Source of the DNA: Diphasiastrum complanatum
Taxonomy: Eukaryota > Streptophyta > Lycopodiopsida > Lycopodiales > Lycopodiaceae
Assembly (NCBI GenBank): GCA_029204225.1
Contig: CM055106.1
Coordinates: forward strand, 3,561,954-3,625,953
Reading direction: 5' to 3'
Length of the DNA stretch: 64,000 bases
The notes beneath the pieces are model-generated. The model did not search any database. It worked only from the letters and a program-made list of their open reading frames with translations, and was not told the DNA's origin. This document shows, one piece after another, positions 57,197 to 64,000 of the stretch. Position numbers and translations under genes: made by a program. Positions within the stretch are counted from its first letter, which is position 1, and every line of letters begins with the position of its first letter.

Positions 57197-58005
57197 TCAT
57201 AACTTGAATACCTTCAAAAAAAATACTTGTGATGCTTCTTGAGAAGCCTTGATCTCGGCCACTTCCAAGATTGAATCTTCATGCAATATGACATCTCTAT
57301 TCACAATCACTTTTAAAATAGAGAGTGTAAAGACACTAAAGGCCTCCTTGATGGATGAGTATGCAATCATGATCCATGAGCTTGGATCATCCTTCCTCCT
57401 CGTTTCCAAGGGAATATGTGCAAAGCAAGCACTACCAAGTTCACTAAGGTGATCAACCTTAGGCTTCATCTTGAATAAAACTTCATATGGTGCTATTCCT
57501 TCAAGAGCTCCAATACTCCTCAAAGCTTTGATCTTCAATGAGAATTTCTTCTCAACATATGCTTTGAATAATAAGGAATAATCATACACCATCATACTTG
57601 AAGAGATAAGATATGTGCAACTTGTGTGATCATCCTCCTTTGATATATTGGACATATACGAAACATCAAGAGAGTTTGCACTCTCACTTGGATACAATTT
57701 GTAGATGCCTTCAAATCTTGATCCATATGCAAGGATCTCACCATCCTTCTTGATCACACAATTGTCAATATTGAAATTGACATCAAAGCCATTATCAAGA
57801 AGCTGGCCAACACTTAAGATGTTCTTTGTAAGCTTTGGGACAAAAAGAACATTGTTGAGAAAGAGATCTTTAGAAGATGCAAGCTTCAAGGGAATAATCC
57901 CTACTCCTTCAATATTGCACTCATGCTTACTTGCAAAGTATATGGTCTTCTTGACTCCACCATAAGGCAAAATAGATGGAAGAGGAGAAGCTTGATGCCA
58001 TAAGA
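57197..58005 (-). pseudogene. Element D protease end fused to a shortened integrase
   Basis: An open minus-strand frame reads YGGVKKTIYFASKHECNIEG, NNVLFVPKLTKNILSVGQLL and YGSRFEGIYKLYPSESANSL, the copia protease/pre-integrase segment. It then passes directly to IGALEGIAPYEVLFKMKPKV and LSELGSACFAHIPLETRRKD, a C-terminal integrase segment. The integrase zinc finger and catalytic core between them are deleted, yet the frame stays open. The frame begins further upstream (58285) in a shadow of the zinc-knuckle region. Confidence 0.8.
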
Positions 58006-59025
58006 AATCCTTCTCCATCACTAGCAATATAGTCTTCTTTCTCATTGGTGATGTTGGCTTGATTGAGTTGATTCTTCTTCTTGAAGCAATTGGTGGCATA
58101 ATGGCCTTTCTTGCCACAATAAAAGCACTTGATCTTCTTCTTCTTGAGATTTGAATTAGAAGCATGAGAGGTATCCTCCTCCTCTCCATCTTGGTCTTTA
58201 GCTTTGTCCTTAGAGAAGTGATGGTGTTGCTTCTTACTCCTCTCTTTGTGCTTGGCACAAAGATTCGGTGGATGAAGCTGCCCACTTCTTAAGCAACTGT
58301 TTCGTACCCACGAAGGGGTACAAAATCTATGATCTGAGATACAACATTCAAGTTGTTTTGTAAATATGCAAACCAAGCAATCTTTTTGACGGATGCGGAA
58401 CTTTGCCATCATCATGCTTGAGAGATAGCTTGTCCATCCTCAAGAGTTTGTACTCTTGTCTTGATTCTTCAGAAATAAGCACACTTTGAAGGGCCTCCAA
58501 ACTTGGTAGCTCTTCCTTAATGGCATAGGATTGGACAAGGTTGTCATATTCATCTCTCAAGCCATTGAGAATGACTTGGACTAGCTCACTTTGATTGATT
58601 GAGTCACCAATACATGCAAACTCCCTATGAATATCCTTGACTCTCAAAACATAATTACATGCACTCTCATCACTCTTTTGACTACTTTGGAAGATTTGAT
58701 TTCTAAGAGTGAGGATCCTAGAGGTGTTCTTAGCCTCATAGATGGACTTGAGACAATCCCAAGCTTCCTTGGATGTAGAACAATCACCAATCTCCCTCAA
58801 TATCTCATTAGAGACATTCATCTTAATGTAGTGGAGAGCCATCCTAGCTCTCTTCTTGTATTTTTGTACTTCTTGAAGGACTTGAGGGTCCTCCTCAATC
58901 CCAAGTACAATGTCCATCACATCTTGGAGTATCAAGATGGACTCCATCCTCAACTTCCATATTGAATAATTGGAAGTAGACAGTCTCTCACTTGGTTGCA
59001 ACAAGTATGAACTCATTGAAGTCAT
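57927..59025 (-). pseudogene. Element D gag
   Basis: Gag starts MTSMSSYLLQPSERLSTSNY and is open for 225 codons (59025-58348). It contains KEAWDCLKSIYEAKNTSRIL and VILNGLRDEYDNLVQSYAIK, the copia gag signatures shared with element A. A frame change near 58400 leads into the zinc-knuckle frame (CFYCGKKGHYATNC, about 58140-58090), which ends near 57927. The protease DSG motif is not found. Of the elements in this window, this gag is among the best preserved. Confidence 0.88.
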
Positions 59026-59770
59026 GTAAAGTGGAGATAAATAAAAGTGATGAACAAAAAATGTTGCTTCTCTCTCACTATAGGATCCAATAATGGTGTG
59101 CTACCATCTCCTATGCAAGATCTTGCAACAAACTGTGAGATGATTCTCACTAGCTATCTCAATCTCTCCAAAACTAGATCTACTTCACATCAAATGATGG
59201 AGTATGGGCAAAGTTAGGATCAAACACTCTTAGCACGTGTGAAATACACTAAGGAACCAAATTTGACTCAAATACAATGATATTGCATGAAACAAAATGG
59301 CTAAGATCTCAAAACAGTGCCTAGATCACATATAGATGAGATTGGTAAGCATTCAACTGTGATTTTGGATCAAACAAGCAATCTCTTGACCAAACCAAAT
59401 GTGTCCACCCAGGTCTAGGTGCCCTACCTAACCCTCTTCAAAATATTATAAATTTTGATTGGCACAACCAAATGGAATAAAACTGATTGCATAAAAAACT
59501 AGACAAAAATAGGCTTCAAAACAAGCTATCTAGCAAGATTTTTGGATCAACCATGAAAGAGAACTCCCAAACTAAAATTGGATGTTCCTCACACATGTCT
59601 GAGCACCTGATTCCGTACAGTACTAGGTCAGACCCAATCAATGCCGTATTGATCTCTTTTGATCCAAAATTGGACAAGATAGCTAGGAAAATGGATCTTG
59701 ACAATTTCTAGCTCAAGATCGATGAATACTTTTCACTCAAATGGATCAAAATGTATGGTAACCTTAGGTA
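59026..59770 (-). other. Element D untranslated leader
   Basis: This lies between the PBS and gag. It has no protein-coding motif. A plus-strand frame (59487-59711) is unlikely to be real. Confidence 0.6.
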
Positions 59771-59783
59771 GGCTCTGATGCCA
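59771..59783 (-). other. Primer-binding site of element D (tRNA-iMet type)
   Basis: On the minus strand the 5' LTR ends ...TTCAACA and is followed directly by TGGCATCAGAGCC. This has one difference from the usual plant tRNA-iMet complement TGGTATCAGAGC. Confidence 0.88.
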
Positions 59784-60609
59784 TGTTGAATTTCACACGT
59801 GTGGATTGTCCACTACATGTACTTGTGATCTCCTAAGGTGTGTAGATGCACCAAGATCAAGACTAGATTGAGATTCAAGATCTATCTTTGATTCTATTGC
59901 AAAAACACACTACTACATGCATTCAATCACTTCCAACTCTCACTCACACGTGTGGGAAGTGTTCCAAAAGTATTCTAAGTAAAAACAGGCTGCTCTCCTT
60001 GGGTAGAGAGAGAAAAACCATCATGAGCTCTTGGGTAGAGAGAGAAAGCTAGAAATTCAATGACACTCAAAATCCACTCAATCTCAAAATCAATCAGATC
60101 CAAATGAGGAGTACAATGATACTAGTAGATCCACAAGCTATCACTATGCTTAACTATGATTGGATCACACTTTGCCACCTCTTAATCCTATTGGACCATT
60201 GATCCATGCACCTCTTAATTCTATTGGACTATATTCAAGCACACCTCAAATTCCTATTGGACCACACATGGTTCCACCTCTAAATCCTATTGGACCTCTT
60301 AAACTTCATCAAACAAAAGCATTACACTTGTCTACACTCTAATTGGCACAAGTTTGGCCTCCTACTCTATTTTGGCTCAATAGTGGCATTACAAGTGGAA
60401 ATGGATAATTTGCCATCTATGCCAAATTTGACCCTATCAACATCCTACACCTAAATGCTTGACTATGAAATTCTATGAGACCCCTATATCAAACATTTTT
60501 ATTTACTTTACAATTCTCCACACGTGGGAACATCCTCCACACATGTGAGATTCACTTACAAACTTCTATTATAAAAAATACCAAGCTAGATTTTTGCCAA
60601 TTTCTCACA
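59784..60609 (-). mobile_element. Element D 5' LTR (826 bp)
   Basis: The LTR starts TGTTGAATTTC and ends TTTCTCACA on the plus strand, and is nearly identical to 55450-56281. It contains CACACGTGTG at 59794-59803 and 59945-59954, and GAGA-type stretches (GGGTAGAGAGAG). Confidence 0.92.
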
Positions 60610-62356
60610 TACCCACCCCCCAAGACACCTACTACTCACTACAGTTCAGCAGTCAGCAAAGACTTGATAAAGACAAGGCCATCGATCTGACTGTAGACAC
60701 TCCAAGAAGATCCATGCGAGAAAGAAGAGCACCAATTATATATGTGTTTGATAGCTCAACCTCTATATCAGAGAGTTCTGCGGATTTGGAGGGGGACCTC
60801 AAATATATGAGAAAGCTATCAACTATCCAGATAAGGACAAGTGGATTAAAGCGATGGAAGACGAGATGAATTCCATGGTGTTTGAAATCTGGAGCCATTA
60901 CCAGCAGACAGGAAGACTGTGAAGTGCAAATGGGTTTTCAAATACAGGTATGGACCTGATGGCAACATATCAAAGTACAATGCCATATTGGTAGCAAAAG
61001 GTTTCTCTCAGAAGTATGGTGTTGATTACGTTGAGACCTTTTCTCCAGTTGTAAAGCATTCATCCTTACGTCTACTCTTTGCATATGCAGCAGCGTACAG
61101 TCTGAAGATGCACATAGTAGATGAAAAGACCGCCTTCCTTCTTGGCAAGTTGAATGAGGAGCTCTATATGGACCAACCACCAGGATACATTTGCTCACGC
61201 TTTGCCAGCTACCTCTGCCAAATGCAAGGAAGCATATACAAACTGAAGCAGTTTTCTAGGTAGTGGTATAAGAAGAAGGATCACACCCTCAATCCTTAGG
61301 ATTTCAACCATTGATGGCCGACTATAATGTCTATAAAAAGTTCAAAGATGGAGAGACCATAATCATTGTTGTCTATGTTGATGACACTTTGATTTTGTTC
61401 AGAAGAGAAGACTTGATTGCTCAAGTAAAACATGATATTTCACAGTACTTTGAAATATCAGATCTAGGAGAAGCAAGATACTACCTAGGATTGTAGATTG
61501 ACAGAGATCTTGACGAAGGGAATCTGTATCTTCACCAATCAAGATACATCCAAAAAATCATTAATGATTTTCATATGACAGATTGCAAGGGAACTAATAT
61601 GTCGATGGTAGCTTGAACAATTCTGACCAAGCAAGACTGTCCCTAGAATGCAGAAGAGCAGGAAGCCATGCAGAACGTGCCCTACAGGAGGCTGATCGGA
61701 TCACTCATGTACATGGCAAACAATACACACCCTGACATTGCCTATGCAATTTTAAGGATGAGCTAGTTCAATATCAATCCAGACCCTACGCACTCGCCAA
61801 AAAAATTCTCCAATACCTTCAACAGATGAAGGATTATGGGCTGTATTTCTCTCAGCATGAAGGATTACAGATCAAATCCTATAGCGATGCAAGCTGGGCA
61901 TTCTTGAAAGATGACTGCAAGAGCGTCTCAGGAGGATGCACAATAGCAGCCAGAGCAGTTGTGATATGGATCAGCAGGAAGCAGACCATAACTATGCAAT
62001 CATCTTGCGAAGCAGAGTATGTTGTAGCAACCAAAATGGCGAATGAGCTTGCATGGCTCACACAGTTCCTTGACGGAATGGGAGAGAACTCCAACGAGCC
62101 ACTGCTACTGTTCATGGATAACACATCTGCCATTCATCTGACGAAGGATCAAGTGTTTCATTCCAGAACGAAACACATTGCTTTCAGATATCATCTGATA
62201 AGAGATCTATTTGAAAAAGACAGGCTGAAGATCAAATTTGTTCCAACAAAACAAATGGTGGCTAATATCTTCACAAAGCCTCTTGACAAGGCAATTTTTG
62301 AAAAGCAGTGTGCAAGCTTAGGAATCAGAAAAATACCAGCTTTGAGAGGGAGCTGA
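60610..62356 (+). pseudogene. Copia E RT and RNase H (right half, after element D)
   Basis: The plus-strand sequence resumes in the Pro-rich linker, then enters RT. KCKWVFKYRYGPDGNISKYN, FSQKYGVDYVETFSPVVKHS and NEELYMDQPPGYI come first. A stop near 61261 and a frameshift precede the catalytic box IIVVYVDDTLIL, which is intact. RNase H (61826-62356) is open: KDYGLYFSQHEGLQIKSYSD, WISRKQTITMQSSCEAEYV and MVANIFTKPLDKAIFEKQCA. Its stop TGA coincides with the first bases of the 3' LTR. Several stops lie between 61494 and 61826. Confidence 0.92.
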
Positions 62357-63302
62357 AGAAACCAAGAGTTTCTATCTTTCAAAGCCTTATCATTTTTTCT
62401 TAGTTTTTTCCTTTGTTGTTTTTTGTGACTGTGCATTTTGAACTATGTTTCGCACAGTCTGCATTTTTGAACTGTTTCGTCACACAGTTCGCATTTTTGA
62501 GTCATGAGAAAAATGCATCATTAGGTCTAAAACACTTTGAAAATAACTCTGACAGCTTTTCCAGACACTGTCACATTTTTTGCATTTTTGCAAAAAAGAC
62601 GACACTGTCCTTAAAACGCCTTAGAAAAATTTTTAGACCTATTGTCGGCTTTTTCGACTTTCGGGGAAAAAAAAAGTGACTCTGCCCTTGAAAAATCGCA
62701 AAAGTGACTTTTAGTAAAATGCGAAGGTCTGCAATGTGAAGGCATGGTGTAACGGACAGAAGGTGGCTAATGAACGGAGGACATTGAAGGAAAACTAGAT
62801 TCAATTTTGATTAAGCCTAATGCATTTCTTTTCATTAGAATTTTTTTAACTTAATCAGTTTTCTGGATTGATCACATAAGAAGGAGATCATAGATACAGA
62901 GTTATATAGTTAGACAGACAGAACTATAAGAGTCTGATATAGCGATCAACAGTAGCTAGTCGCATTATTCGTGAGAGAGAACATCTCTCTTGCGCCAACA
63001 CGCTGATTTGGGAAATAGACAGCGGTCAAGAGAATCATTGTATATTCAGTTCCAATAATAGAAGCGATTTTCACAATATTGTGTTCTATAATGTGTACGA
63101 TCTGTAATATCGGAATGCATGCTAGCAGTAGATATCTTTTCGCTGTTGTTTTATTCAACATTATCTGTTGTGTACAAGTTTAATTTTACAACAAATCTGT
63201 AGTAGCGATCTGGGGCTGGAAGAGAATTGACCGTAGTCAGTAGTAGTAGCGACTCCTGCCAAGTCGGTTGTATCAGGCCTTTATCCCCGAGAATTTCCAT
63301 CA
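62354..63302 (+). mobile_element. Copia E LTR 2 (949 bp), followed by its own PBS
   Basis: The LTR begins TGAAGAAACC after GAGAGGGAGC and ends GAGAATTTCCATCA. It aligns with 52051-52956. It is the 3' LTR of the E copy on its left, yet it is followed by a primer-binding site (63304-63315). It therefore also serves as the 5' LTR of a further copy to the right, as expected for a tandem array. Confidence 0.85.
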
Positions 63303-63303
63303 G

Positions 63304-63315
63304 TGGTATTAGAGC
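63304..63315 (+). other. Primer-binding site after E LTR 2
   Basis: TGGTATTAGAGC differs at one base from the tRNA-iMet complement TGGTATCAGAGC and lies one base after the LTR end. The following 100 bp look like a retroelement leader, after which similarity to anything known to me is lost. Confidence 0.8.

Positions 63316-64000
<685 letters not shown>

Larger units (their letters stand above)
55450..60609 (-). mobile_element. Complete 5.16-kb copia-type element D (gag-bearing, pol-deficient)
   Basis: Both LTRs (55450-56281 and 59784-60609), the PBS (59783-59771) and the polypurine tract (56282 onward) are present, so the element is structurally complete on the minus strand. The flanks TATCC (55445-55449) and TACCC (60610-60614) look like a 5-bp target duplication with one change. 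It carries gag, the protease end and a shortened integrase. RT and RNase H are absent, and an unrelated 0.9-kb segment sits in their place. It splits copia E, so it is the younger insertion. This architecture resembles TR-GAG-type non-autonomous elements. Confidence 0.88.

Overview
This looks like nuclear DNA of a land plant, from a large, repeat-rich genome. The sequence is AT-rich. It carries one intron-containing plant gene, GA microsatellites, telo-box and G-box motifs, and about 45 kb of nested, decayed LTR retrotransposons whose primer-binding sites match plant initiator-Met and Asp tRNAs. The Ty3/gypsy reverse transcriptase resembles non-chromovirus elements common in seed-free vascular plants, so a fern-like genome is a reasonable guess, but the sequence alone does not settle this.

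Region 1 (about 0.8-16.1 kb) holds the only credible host gene. It lies on the minus strand and has five coding exons, each inferred from splice sites and frame: 14273-14012, 13488-12553, 9807-8542, 8050-4962 and 2334-781. They join in frame to about 2368 codons. The product is a POWERDRESS (PWR)/NCoR-like SANT-domain co-repressor subunit with a conserved N-terminal nuclear motif, a coiled coil, three SANT/Myb-like modules and a long Gln-rich tail split by an intron. Its introns carry tandem duplications, a GA microsatellite, minisatellites and a GC-rich hairpin block. Upstream (15.5-16.1 kb) is a promoter-like region with telo-box-like decamers, G-boxes and tRNA-type B-box sequences.

Region 2 (16.1-36.8 kb) is a graveyard of Ty1/copia elements: A (+), B, C and G (-), plus a solo LTR with an exact 5-bp target duplication. 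They are mixed with two inverted copies of a long non-coding element, one still joined to a polypurine tract and LTR (LARD-like). B and C share a nonsense codon in RNase H, so a defective source element was copied more than once.

Region 3 (36.8-46 kb) holds an unrecognised coiled-coil reading frame (+), a 32-bp-period array of heat-shock-element-like TTCnnGAA sites, and a long Ty3/gypsy element H (-) with gag, protease, RT, RNase H and integrase. Its RT catalytic pair is damaged. A gypsy integrase scrap (+) follows.

Region 4 (46-64 kb) contains a copia RT scrap, copia F (-) with an internal deletion fusing integrase to the end of RT/RNase H, and a tandem LTR array of the related copia E (+). 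E is split by a younger, complete 5.16-kb element D (-). D keeps both LTRs, PBS, PPT and gag, but most of its pol is missing and a 215-codon reading frame of unknown origin sits in its place. Several otherwise different copia LTRs share the perfect palindrome CACACGTGTG. Apart from the PWR-like gene, nothing here looks like a functional host gene.
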